Positions 17,287 to 25,095 of a DNA stretch of 64,000 nt are shown here, in pieces. The notes below the pieces were generated by a model that was not told the origin of the DNA, did not search any database, and saw only the letters and a list, made by a program, of their open reading frames with translations. A program made the position numbers and the translations under genes. The stretch is from Rhizobiales bacterium 62-47. GTDB taxonomy: Bacteria; Pseudomonadota; Alphaproteobacteria; Rhizobiales; Xanthobacteraceae. The stretch covers positions 243,511-307,510 of the forward strand of contig MKVX01000020.1 of assembly GCA_001899255.1 (NCBI GenBank), in the 5' to 3' direction. Within the stretch, counting starts at the first letter, position 1. Every line of letters starts with the position of its first letter.

Positions 17287-18657
17287 ATGACCGGTGCTCC
17301 CGACGATCTCCGCGACAGTCCCCGAAGCCTTGAAGCTCGCACGTCATGGCGTGAGGCCTTGGCAGTCTATCTGCAGCCGCGCGTCCTGATCGTGATGTTC
17401 CTCGGCTTTTCGTCCGGACTGCCACTGGCGCTATCCGGTTCGACCCTGCTGATCTGGATGCGTGAATCGGGTGTCGATCTCGGAACCATCGGCCTGTTCG
17501 CACTAGTCGGCACGCCCTACACGTTGAAATTCATTTGGGCGCCGCTGGTCGACGCTCTGCATGTGCCATTGTTCACTAAAGCATTCGGCCGCCGCCGCGG
17601 CTGGCTGGTGTTCTCGCAGTTGCTGCTGATCGTCGCCATCCTGCTGCTGGCCCTGACGGACCCCGCGCGCTCGCCGCTGTTCGTCGCGCTCGGGGCCCTG
17701 CTGGTTGCAACCACCTCGGCGACGCAGGATATCGTCGTCGATGCGTTCCGCGTCGAGAGCCTGCCGGAGAGCGAACAGGCTGCCGGCATGGCGTCCTATG
17801 TCGCCGCCTATCGCGTCGGCATGCTGGTCTCGACCGCCGGTGCGCTGTTTCTGGTCAGCGCGTTCGAGAGCACCGGGCTGCTGCGCTCGACCGCGTGGAT
17901 GTGGGGCTATGTCGCGATGGCGGCGATGGTGCTGATCGGCACCGTCACCGCGCTGGTCGCTACCGAGCCAGAGCAATCCGCCCGCGCCGAGGCTGCCACC
18001 AGCACCGACAGCGCCTTCGTGCGCGTGACGCAAGCCGCCATGGGCGCATTCTCGGAGTTTCTGTCGCGCAAAGACGCCTGGGCGGCGCTGGCCTTCGTCG
18101 TGCTGTTCAAGTTCACCGATGCGTTCTCCGGCACCATGACCGCGCCGTTCGTCATCGACCTCGGCTTCTCCCGCAACGACTACGCCGCCATCGTCAAAGG
18201 CGTAGGTCTCGCCGCGACGCTGATCGGCGGGTTTGCCGGTGGCTATGTCGCCCGCGCCTATTCGCTGCCGGCGAGCCTGTGGATCGGCGGCGTGCTGCAA
18301 GCCATCGCCAACCTGTCGTTCTCCTGGCTGGCGCTGGTCGGCGTCAACCAGTGGGCGCTGGCGCTTGCCATCACCGCGGAGAACTTCACCAGCGCCATCG
18401 GCACCGTGATCTTCGTGGCCTACCTCTCGGCGCTGTGCAAGAACCCGCTGCACACGGCGACCCAATACGCGCTGCTCACGGCGCTGGCCGCGGTCGGCCG
18501 CACCTATCTGTCGTCCGGAGCAGGCTATGTCGCGAAAGCCACCGGCTGGCCGTTGTTCTTCATGATCTGCGTCGTCGTGGCGATTCCAAGCCTGATCCTG
18601 CTGGCCTGGCTGCAACGCCGCGGCCATTTCGATGCGCTCGACAGCAGGCTGAAGTAG
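17287..18657 (+). CDS. AmpG-like MFS permease
   Basis: A 456-residue protein with about 12 TM segments. It starts with the AmpG-type region (LIVMFLGFSSGLPLALSGST and TLKFIWAPLVDALHVP), followed by GRRRGWLVFSQ and SATQDIVVDAFRVE. AmpG imports GlcNAc-anhydroMurNAc peptides for cell-wall recycling; this gene is the best candidate in the window for that role. It ends 1 bp before the recR stop on the opposite strand. Confidence 0.88.
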   Translation: MTGAPDDLRDSPRSLEARTSWREALAVYLQPRVLIVMFLGFSSGLPLALSGSTLLIWMRESGVDLGTIGLFALVGTPYTLKFIWAPLVDALHVPLFTKAFGRRRGWLVFSQLLLIVAILLLALTDPARSPLFVALGALLVATTSATQDIVVDAFRVESLPESEQAAGMASYVAAYRVGMLVSTAGALFLVSAFESTGLLRSTAWMWGYVAMAAMVLIGTVTALVATEPEQSARAEAATSTDSAFVRVTQAAMGAFSEFLSRKDAWAALAFVVLFKFTDAFSGTMTAPFVIDLGFSRNDYAAIVKGVGLAATLIGGFAGGYVARAYSLPASLWIGGVLQAIANLSFSWLALVGVNQWALALAITAENFTSAIGTVIFVAYLSALCKNPLHTATQYALLTALAAVGRTYLSSGAGYVAKATGWPLFFMICVVVAIPSLILLAWLQRRGHFDALDSRLK

Positions 18658-18658
18658 G

Positions 18659-19264
18659 TCAGAACAGCGTCCGCTGCCGCATCGCCGCCGACAGCGTGCC
18701 CTCGTCGAGATAATCGAGTTCGCCGCCGACCGGCACGCCGTGCGCCAGCCGCGTGATCTTGACGTTGGCATCCTGCAGCAGATCGGTGATGTAGTGCGCC
18801 GTCGTCTGCCCATCGACGGTGGCATTCAACGCCAGGATGACTTCGTTCACTTCCGGCTGATGCGCGCGCGACACCAGCGTGTCGATGGCAAGGTCGTCGG
18901 GACCGATGCCATCGAGCGGCGACAACGTCGCGCCAAGCACGTGATAATATCCGTTCACCGCATGGGCACGCTCCAGCGCCCAGAGATCGGCAACGTCCGC
19001 CACGACGACGATGATCGAGGGATCGCGCCGCATGTCCGTGCAAACGGTGCAAGGATTCTGCGTATCGATGTTGCCGCAGGTCTTGCAGACCTCGATCTTG
19101 TCGATCGCCACCTGCAACGCAGCCGTCAGCGGCGCCATCAACGCTTCGCGCTTCTTGATCAGATGCAGCGCCGCGCGCCGCGCCGAGCGCGGGCCGAGCC
19201 CCGGCAGCCGCGCCAGCAACTGGATCAGGCGTTCGATCTCCGGTCCTGCAACGGCAGACGGCAT
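18659..19264 (-). CDS. recR: Recombination mediator RecR
   Basis: A 201-residue protein of the RecFOR pathway that loads RecA at gaps. In order: N-terminal helix-hairpin-helix ([19 protein letters not shown]), C4 zinc finger ([16 protein letters not shown]) and Toprim domain ([15 protein letters not shown] onwards). It lies 3 bp downstream of ybaB in the conserved dnaX-ybaB-recR unit. Confidence 0.97.
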   Translation of the reverse strand: MPSAVAGPEIERLIQLLARLPGLGPRSARRAALHLIKKREALMAPLTAALQVAIDKIEVCKTCGNIDTQNPCTVCTDMRRDPSIIVVVADVADLWALERAHAVNGYYHVLGATLSPLDGIGPDDLAIDTLVSRAHQPEVNEVILALNATVDGQTTAHYITDLLQDANVKITRLAHGVPVGGELDYLDEGTLSAAMRQRTLF

Positions 19265-19267
19265 TGC

Positions 19268-19588
19268 TCAGCTCAGGCCCAATCCCGGCGGCAGGCCGAG
19301 ACCGCCGGTCAGCGCCTGCATCTTTTCCTGCATCGCGACTTCCGCCTTGCGTCGCGCATCGTTGCAGGCGGTGACGACGAGATCTTCCAGAATCTCGCGC
19401 TCCTCGGCCTTCAGCAGCGACGGATCGATCTTGATTGCCTTGACTTCCATCTTGGCGGTCATGCGCACCTGAACCAGGCCGCCGCCTGAGATGCCTTCGA
19501 CCTCGACATGATCGAGTTCGTCCTGCATCGCCTTCATCTTCGATTGCAGCTGCGCTGCCTGCTTCATCATGCCGAGAAAATCAGCCAT
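19268..19588 (-). CDS. YbaB/EbfC nucleoid-associated protein
   Basis: A 106-residue DNA-binding protein with the family's Gln/Lys-rich N-terminal helix ([19 protein letters not shown]), a central strand region and a Gly/Leu-rich C-terminal tail. It binds DNA as a dimer and is co-encoded with dnaX and recR in most bacteria. It sits 22 bp downstream of dnaX. Confidence 0.95.
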   Translation of the reverse strand: MADFLGMMKQAAQLQSKMKAMQDELDHVEVEGISGGGLVQVRMTAKMEVKAIKIDPSLLKAEEREILEDLVVTACNDARRKAEVAMQEKMQALTGGLGLPPGLGLS

Positions 19589-19610
19589 GATTGGTCCTCT
19601 TCAAAATGGG

Positions 19611-21464
19611 TTATTGATCGTCGCCGTCGGATAGTTCGGCGGCATCTTCGCCAATGTCATCCGATTCCGGCGCTTCGGGGACGATGTGGCGGACCTCGAG
19701 AATCTTGGCGCCGGGAAATCGTGCCATTACCTCCTGCACGCGCGGATCGACTTCCGCCGCCTGCTCGCGCGCGGACTGCCGGGATTGCGCCTGCGCCCGC
19801 AGCGTCGGCTGGCCTTGCTCGTTGGAGACGATCACCGTCCAGCGCCGTCCGGTCCACTGCTCCAGCTTGCGCGACAGATCGCTGATCAATGTCCGCGATG
19901 CGCTGCGCTCCATCGCCACTTCGAGCCGGCCATCCTCGATCCGCACCAGCCGGACATCGGCCTCGAGCGCGGCCTTGACCTGCAGGTCGCGCTTCTGTGC
20001 GGCAAGCGCCACCAGTTCCGGGAACGTCGTCAACCGAATCTGGGGTGCCGTGGCTTGCGCGGCTGGAGACGCCATCATTTGCGGCCGCGTCGCGGCTTCA
20101 GCGCCGCCGCGCGGCGCGGATGTCAACGTTGCGCGCGCCGGCGTCGCCTGCCCGGCAGGGGTATTCACCGGTGACGAAGTGCGTGGCGCCGCACTCTCGG
20201 TGCGAACCGGCGACGCGCCGCCACCGTTCTGGTCGAGCATCCGGATCGCCTCATCCGGCGTCGGCAAATCCGCGACGTAGGCAATGCGCACCAGCACCAT
20301 TTCGGCGGCGGCAGCGGGCCGCGTCGCACCCTGCACCTCGGTGATGCCCTTGAGCAGCATCTGCCACATCCGCGACAGCACCCGCATCGACAGTTTGGTG
20401 GCGAATTCGCGCGCGCGAAGCCGCTCGGTTTCGCCGAACACTACATTGTCGGCGGTGGCCGGCACGATCTTGACGCGGGTGACGAAGTTGACGAACTCGG
20501 CGAGGTCGCTCAACACCACGATGGGGTCGGCGCCCACATCATATTGGGCACGGAACTCGCTGAAGGCGGTGGCGATATCGCCGCGCGCCAGCGCATCGAA
20601 CAGGTCGATCACCCGGGTGCGGTCGGCGAGACCCAGCATTTGCCGGACATCGTCGGCGCGCACCAGACCGGCGGCATGGGCAATGGCCTGATCGAACAGC
20701 GACAGCGAATCGCGCACCGACCCTTCGGCGGCTCGCGCAATGATGCCGAGCGCCTCGGGCTCGACCTCGACGCTCTCCTGCCGCGCAATGTTGCCAAGAT
20801 GCGTCATCAGCACGTCGGCTTCGACGCGCCGCAGGTCGAAGCGCTGGCAGCGCGACAGCACGGTGACGGGAACTTTGCGGATCTCGGTGGTGGCGAACAC
20901 GAACTTGGCGTGCGCCGGCGGTTCCTCCAGCGTCTTCAGGAAGGCGTTGAATGCCGCCGTCGACAGCATGTGGACTTCGTCGATGATGTAGACCTTGTAG
21001 CGCGCGCTCGACGGCGCGTAGCGGACGCTATCGTTGATCTGCCGCACATCGTCGACACCGGTATGCGACGCCGCGTCCATTTCCAGCACATCGATATGCC
21101 GGCTTTCCATGATCGCCTGGCAGTGCGTGCCGAGCGTCGGCATTTGCACCGTTGGCCCCTTGATCGAGCCATCGGGCAATTCGTAATTGAGCGCCCGTGC
21201 CAGAATGCGCGCCGTGGTGGTTTTGCCGACCCCCCGCACGCCGGTCAGAATCCAGGCTTGCGGAATTCGTCCGGTCTCGAACGCGTTGGAGACGGTACGG
21301 ACCAGCGCTTCTTGCCCGATCAGGTTGTCGAAACTGGTCGGACGGTACTTGCGCGCCAGCACCCGGTAGTTGCCGCTGCCAATCTCCGGGGCGCGGCCAA
21401 GGTCGAAGCCGCTCTGGCCGTCGTCAGCGCTCGGAGGTGGTGCAGGCGTGCCAGCGTCGGTCAT
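19611..21464 (-). CDS. dnaX: DNA polymerase III subunit gamma/tau
   Basis: A 617-residue AAA+ clamp-loader subunit. Walker A is GVRGVGKT (residues 75-82); Walker B/DExH lies in YIIDEVHMLS; sensor 1 is FVFATTEI and the SRC motif is VTVLSRCQRFD. A Pro/Ala/Thr-rich linker (about residues 400-470) precedes the tau C-terminal region. The zinc module is degenerate: E. coli DnaX has four Cys, but here only Cys115 remains (QMPTLGTHCQ). I chose the ATG at 21464; one 15 codons upstream (21509) is also open. First protein gene of dnaX-ybaB-recR, just downstream of ffs. Confidence 0.95.
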   Translation of the reverse strand: MTDAGTPAPPPSADDGQSGFDLGRAPEIGSGNYRVLARKYRPTSFDNLIGQEALVRTVSNAFETGRIPQAWILTGVRGVGKTTTARILARALNYELPDGSIKGPTVQMPTLGTHCQAIMESRHIDVLEMDAASHTGVDDVRQINDSVRYAPSSARYKVYIIDEVHMLSTAAFNAFLKTLEEPPAHAKFVFATTEIRKVPVTVLSRCQRFDLRRVEADVLMTHLGNIARQESVEVEPEALGIIARAAEGSVRDSLSLFDQAIAHAAGLVRADDVRQMLGLADRTRVIDLFDALARGDIATAFSEFRAQYDVGADPIVVLSDLAEFVNFVTRVKIVPATADNVVFGETERLRAREFATKLSMRVLSRMWQMLLKGITEVQGATRPAAAAEMVLVRIAYVADLPTPDEAIRMLDQNGGGASPVRTESAAPRTSSPVNTPAGQATPARATLTSAPRGGAEAATRPQMMASPAAQATAPQIRLTTFPELVALAAQKRDLQVKAALEADVRLVRIEDGRLEVAMERSASRTLISDLSRKLEQWTGRRWTVIVSNEQGQPTLRAQAQSRQSAREQAAEVDPRVQEVMARFPGAKILEVRHIVPEAPESDDIGEDAAELSDGDDQ

Positions 21465-21590
21465 CGAACGATCCGCAATTGAGTGTCTCTCGTGGTTCGA
21501 TTCTAGCATTTGCGCGCCGCTTCAGCAGGCGTTTTCGCAAATGTCAGAATCAAAGAATCACCAGCAAATACAAGTTGCTTGTAGCGCCCG

Positions 21591-21644
21591 GGATTTGACT
21601 TTCGCGTGCGCACTTGTGGGGAAGGGGTAGCGAATGTCAAATCC
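21591..21644. repeat. 15-bp inverted repeat between ffs and dnaX
   Basis: GGATTTGACTTTCGC (21591-21605) is inverted at 21630-21644 with a single mismatch and a 24-bp spacer. A smaller pair, CATTTGCG/CGCAAATG (21507-21514 and 21536-21543), lies at the dnaX start. On the minus strand these sit 3' of the SRP RNA and 5' of dnaX, so they may form leader or processing hairpins. No T tract follows. Confidence 0.5.
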
Positions 21645-21780
21645 GCTCCACGAGGAGCCGGCTTGCGGAGTAACCGACGCACTTCCGGCAAAACGCTCTT
21701 CCCGCGAATACGTGAAATCGCAGCAGAAAATGCGGCTTGTCCGTTGACAGGAGCGACGAGAATCGCCCGGGAAACCAAGT

Positions 21781-21876
21781 GGGAGACTGACGAGCGACCC
21801 GATCCGGACCTCGTTAGGGCTGCTTCCTTCCGGACCTGACCCGGTTGGCGAGTGGCTCGTCCACCGCCAATCTCCC
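21781..21876 (-). ncRNA. ffs: Signal recognition particle RNA, small bacterial type (4.5S)
   Basis: Read on the minus strand this contains the near-invariant SRP domain IV core GGTCAGGTCCGGAAGGAAGC, flanked by pairing arms. Outer ends GGGAGA/TCTCCC close a hairpin of about 96 nt. Ends are inferred from that pairing. The RNA binds Ffh for co-translational targeting. It lies upstream of dnaX on the same strand, a common alphaproteobacterial order. Confidence 0.95.
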
Positions 21877-22038
21877 GGTCCCTATTTGGGGCCAAAAGCG
21901 CCGGAAAGCAAGCCGGGCGGCAGGCGGCAAATAGCCCTGTTCCGTTCCGCGAAACGTCCCGGCCGGCCTACGGGGCCAGCGGCAGTTGTCTCATGCCGGG
22001 CACTCTGCAAAAATGTGGCCATTCCTTAGAGATCATGC

Positions 22039-22458
22039 ATGCCCGCCTCCGATTGGTCGCTCCACCCGCAACTCCTCAAAGACACGATCGAGATGGGCGA
22101 ACTGCCGCTCAGCCGCGTGCTGGTCATCAAGGATGCTAATTATCCCTGGCTGCTGCTGGTGCCGCGCCGCGCTGGCGCTGTCGAAATCATCGACCTCGAC
22201 GAGGTCGCGCAGGCGCAGCTGATGACCGAGATCGGCCGCGTGTCGCGCGCCCTGAAGGAGGTCACCCGCTGCGACAAGCTCAATGTCGCAGCGCTCGGCA
22301 ACGCCGTGCCGCAACTTCACGTCCACATCATTGCGCGACGCATCAACGATGCGGCCTGGCCGCGCCCGGTCTGGGGCGTGGTGCCGCCGCTCCCGCACGA
22401 TCCGCAGGAGGTTGCGGATTTTATCGGTGCGCTGCGCGGCAAAATCTGGCTTGATTGA
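22039..22458 (+). CDS. HIT-family protein
   Basis: A 139-residue histidine-triad protein. The triad lies in PQLHVHIIAR (about residues 92-101). HIT proteins hydrolyse or transfer nucleotides on substrates such as dinucleoside polyphosphates or AMP conjugates; the substrate here is unknown. The next gene, nudC, begins 4 bp downstream and also handles pyrophosphate nucleotides, so a shared role in nucleotide or cap turnover is plausible. Confidence 0.9.
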   Translation: MPASDWSLHPQLLKDTIEMGELPLSRVLVIKDANYPWLLLVPRRAGAVEIIDLDEVAQAQLMTEIGRVSRALKEVTRCDKLNVAALGNAVPQLHVHIIARRINDAAWPRPVWGVVPPLPHDPQEVADFIGALRGKIWLD

Positions 22459-22462
22459 TTTC

Positions 22463-23407
22463 ATGACAATGACAAAAACAACAACGGCCTTCCCGCTCGG
22501 CCAGCCCGCCTTCGTCTCCAATGTTCTCGACCGCGCCGCGCATCTGCGCACCGACGACGCCAAGCTGATGGCGCTGGAAGAGCACCGCGATGCCCGCGCC
22601 TATGTGGTGTACCGCGACTCCCTGGTCATGAAGCAGGACGCGGATGGGCCGCGAGCGCTGCTGACGCTGAATGAAGCGCTCAAGTACGGCGCCAATCCCG
22701 GAACGATTTTCCTGGGCCTGCGCAATGGCGCCGCGGTGTTCGGCATGGGCATCGGCGCGCCGGCCGCAGAAAAGCTGCTCGGGCGCAACGACGTCGCGAT
22801 CACCGAATTGCGCGGCATGGCGATGCATGGCGTCGTGCCGCCGGACCAGCTCTCAGCCATCGCCATGGCCAAATCGTTGGTCAGCTGGCATCAGCGCCAC
22901 GGCTATTGCGCCAATTGCGGTGCGCGCACCGGCATGACCCAGGGCGGCTGGCGGCGCGACTGCCCAAGCTGCAAGGCCGAGCATTTTCCCCGCACCGATC
23001 CGGTCGTCATCATGCTGGTGACTCATGGCGACAGATGCCTGCTCGGACGGCAGAAGCAGTTTCCGCCCGGCATGTGGTCCTGTCTCGCGGGCTTCGTCGA
23101 AGCGGCGGAGACCATCGAGGACGCGGTGCGGCGCGAGGTGCTGGAGGAATCCGGCATTCGCTGTACCGATGTGCACTATTACATGACGCAGCCATGGCCC
23201 TATCCGTCATCGTTGATGATCGGCTGCACCGCGCGCGCCACCACCGAGGAGATCGTGGTCGATCGCTCCGAACTGGAAGACGCGCGCTGGTTCGACCGCG
23301 CCGAAGCCACACTGATGATGAAACGCCAACACGCCGACGGGTTGGCCGGCCCGCATCCCTTTGCCATCGCCCACCATCTGGTCGGCCGCTGGCTGGAGCT
23401 TGGCTGA
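22463..23407 (+). CDS. nudC: NAD(+)/NADH diphosphatase NudC (RNA decapping enzyme)
   Basis: A 314-residue Nudix hydrolase that cleaves NAD(H) and, in E. coli, removes NAD caps from RNA. A C4 zinc site is visible (CANCG...CPSC, about residues 148-170), then the Nudix box (GFVEAAETIEDAVRREVLEE, continuing SG) and the NudC-specific TQPWPYPSSLM (SQPWPFP equivalent). The ATG at 22463 is close to the HIT stop; upstream in-frame sequence is a shadow of the HIT gene. A second ATG lies two codons inside. Confidence 0.95.
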   Translation: MTMTKTTTAFPLGQPAFVSNVLDRAAHLRTDDAKLMALEEHRDARAYVVYRDSLVMKQDADGPRALLTLNEALKYGANPGTIFLGLRNGAAVFGMGIGAPAAEKLLGRNDVAITELRGMAMHGVVPPDQLSAIAMAKSLVSWHQRHGYCANCGARTGMTQGGWRRDCPSCKAEHFPRTDPVVIMLVTHGDRCLLGRQKQFPPGMWSCLAGFVEAAETIEDAVRREVLEESGIRCTDVHYYMTQPWPYPSSLMIGCTARATTEEIVVDRSELEDARWFDRAEATLMMKRQHADGLAGPHPFAIAHHLVGRWLELG

Positions 23408-23413
23408 GCGCGC

Positions 23414-24367
23414 ATGAACCATTCCGCAGACAGGACATCCGCTCCGCGTATTCTATGCGTCGGCATGCCGGTGCGCGACCTGACATTTCGCGTCGAAAAC
23501 GTGCCCGCGCGCGGCGCAAAGATTCCGGCCAGCCACTTTGCCGAAATTACCGGCGGGAACGCGCTCAACGCGGCGATCGGGATCGCGCGTCTGGGCGGCA
23601 AACCGGCGCTGACCGGACCGATGGGCGACGCCAGCGAGATATCCAGCCGCTTCATCTTCGACAAACTGGCCGAGGAAGGGATCGACGCAACTCATCTTGT
23701 CCATATGCCGGGGCTGGTGACACCGATTTCCGCCGTCATGAATGACCCGAGCGGCGAACGCACCATCGTCACCTTCCGCGATCCCGCGCTGTGGAAGGTC
23801 CAGCTTCCGAACGCCGATCTGCTGCTGCAAGGGTGCGACGCCATTCTCACCGAAAGCCGCTGCAGCGAATTCGTTACCGCGCTTTGCGCCAAGGCTCAGC
23901 GACGCGACATTCCCGTTGTGGTCGACGTCGATCGCGCCATGTCGGCTGACGATGGACTGCTGACCACCGCCTCGCATCTGATCTTTTCGAGCGAAGCGTT
24001 GCAGCAAACCGCCGGGATCGCCGACGACGCCGACGCCTTGCGCAAGATGGCCGGACTGAGCGGCGCCTTTCTCGCCGGAACCCGCGGACCGCAGGGCACC
24101 CTGTGGCTCGATGACCATCAGGCGTTTCAGGAAACACCCGCATTTCCCGTGCAAGCCGTCGATACGCTCGGCGCCGGGGACATTTTCCACGGCGCGTTCA
24201 CCCTTGCGTTCACCGAGAAACAGCCGCTGCGCGACGCGCTCCGGTTCGCCTCCGCTGCCGCAGCACTCAAATGCACCCGCTTCGGCGGCGCCTTCGCCTG
24301 TCCGCAACGTGCTGAAGTTGAAGCGTTTTTGCGCCGACCGGAAGCTGCGGTCCTAGCCTCGAAATAA
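23414..24367 (+). CDS. PfkB-family carbohydrate kinase
   Basis: A 317-residue ribokinase-like kinase. N-terminal substrate-binding features are RILCVGMPVRDL and ITGGNALNAAIGIARLGG. The C-terminal signature DTLGAGDIFHGAF carries the catalytic Asp and anion hole. Such enzymes phosphorylate sugars or nucleosides; the specific substrate is not readable. It follows nudC by 6 bp and precedes an Lrp-type regulator. Confidence 0.9.
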   Translation: MNHSADRTSAPRILCVGMPVRDLTFRVENVPARGAKIPASHFAEITGGNALNAAIGIARLGGKPALTGPMGDASEISSRFIFDKLAEEGIDATHLVHMPGLVTPISAVMNDPSGERTIVTFRDPALWKVQLPNADLLLQGCDAILTESRCSEFVTALCAKAQRRDIPVVVDVDRAMSADDGLLTTASHLIFSSEALQQTAGIADDADALRKMAGLSGAFLAGTRGPQGTLWLDDHQAFQETPAFPVQAVDTLGAGDIFHGAFTLAFTEKQPLRDALRFASAAAALKCTRFGGAFACPQRAEVEAFLRRPEAAVLASK

Positions 24368-24395
24368 ATGAGGTTGCGTTAGAAGAATTTCCTCT

Positions 24396-24419
24396 TTATG
24401 AGGTCATAACTCCTCATAA
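24396..24419. promoter_or_regulatory. Dyad operator candidate upstream of the Lrp/AsnC gene
   Basis: TTATGAGG, an 8-bp spacer and CCTCATAA form a perfect inverted repeat ending 18 bp before the regulator's ATG. A further half-site, AATGAGG, lies at 24367-24373. Lrp/AsnC regulators commonly bind such dyads in their own promoter, so autoregulation is likely (inference). Confidence 0.6.
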
Positions 24420-24437
24420 ATGGAATAAATATCTCCA

Positions 24438-24947
24438 ATGTCTGACGCCGCCATCGCCAGCCTTGAAACCAATCGCCGCCTCGATGCCATCGACCGCAAG
24501 ATCCTGACGGTGTTGCAGGATGATGCTTCGCTCTCCGTCGCGGAAATCGGAGACCGGGTCGGGCTATCATCGACGCCGTGCTGGAAACGTATCCAGCGGC
24601 TGGAAGCCGACGGCGTCATCCTGCGCCGGGTGGCGCTGGTCGATCAGAACAAGATCGGCCTCGGCATCACGGTGTTCGTCTCGGTGGAAAGCGGTGATCA
24701 TTCCGACACGTGGCTGCAGAAGTTCGCCGATGCCGTCAGCGCCATGCCCGAAGTGATGGAATTCTATCGCATGGCCGGCGACGTCGATTACATGCTGCGC
24801 GTCGTTGTCGCCGACATGCAGAGCTACGATGTGTTCTACAAGAAACTCATCAGCGCCGTAGCGCTGAAGAACGTCACCTCGCGCTTTGCCATGGAGAAGA
24901 TCAAGTCGGTGACCGCACTGCCGGTTCCGGCAGCGAGCGCGGCGTAA
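24438..24947 (+). CDS. Lrp/AsnC-family transcriptional regulator
   Basis: A 169-residue regulator. The N-terminal winged helix-turn-helix contains DRKILTVLQDDASLSVAEIG and GLSSTPCWKRIQRLE; the C-terminal RAM effector domain contains MPEVMEFYRMAGDVDYMLRV. Such proteins form octamers or dimers and respond to amino acids. Its likely operator is directly upstream (24396-24419). The target genes are unknown; there is no divergent gene. Confidence 0.95.
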   Translation: MSDAAIASLETNRRLDAIDRKILTVLQDDASLSVAEIGDRVGLSSTPCWKRIQRLEADGVILRRVALVDQNKIGLGITVFVSVESGDHSDTWLQKFADAVSAMPEVMEFYRMAGDVDYMLRVVVADMQSYDVFYKKLISAVALKNVTSRFAMEKIKSVTALPVPAASAA

Positions 24948-24978
24948 GAATATCGGCACTGGCTACCGGAACGGCGCC

Positions 24979-25075
24979 ACCCTGAGGCGCGAGGGCGCAG
25001 CCCTAGCCTCGAAGGATGAGCGTCGAATGTCACCCTTCGAGGCTCCACGCAATGCGTGTCGCACCTCAGGGTGAC
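24979..25075. repeat. Palindromic intergenic repeat element (REP-like)
   Basis: CACCCTGAGG (24979-24988) pairs with CCTCAGGGTG (25064-25073). Inside them GCCTCGAAGG (25006-25015) pairs with CCTTCGAGGC (25034-25043). The result is a long nested hairpin of a kind I know to be dispersed in Bradyrhizobium/Rhodopseudomonas genomes. It sits between two convergent genes and may also act as a terminator. Confidence 0.7.
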
Positions 25076-25095
25076 GGCTTCAGTGTGCGGCCGCG

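Noticed and set aside
23453..24307. Long minus-strand open frame inside the PfkB gene (and similar frames inside dnaX, pckA, rmuC, ampG-like and polA)
   Set aside because: These are antisense shadows of strongly biased high-GC coding sequence; their translations are His/Arg/Gln-rich with no domain.
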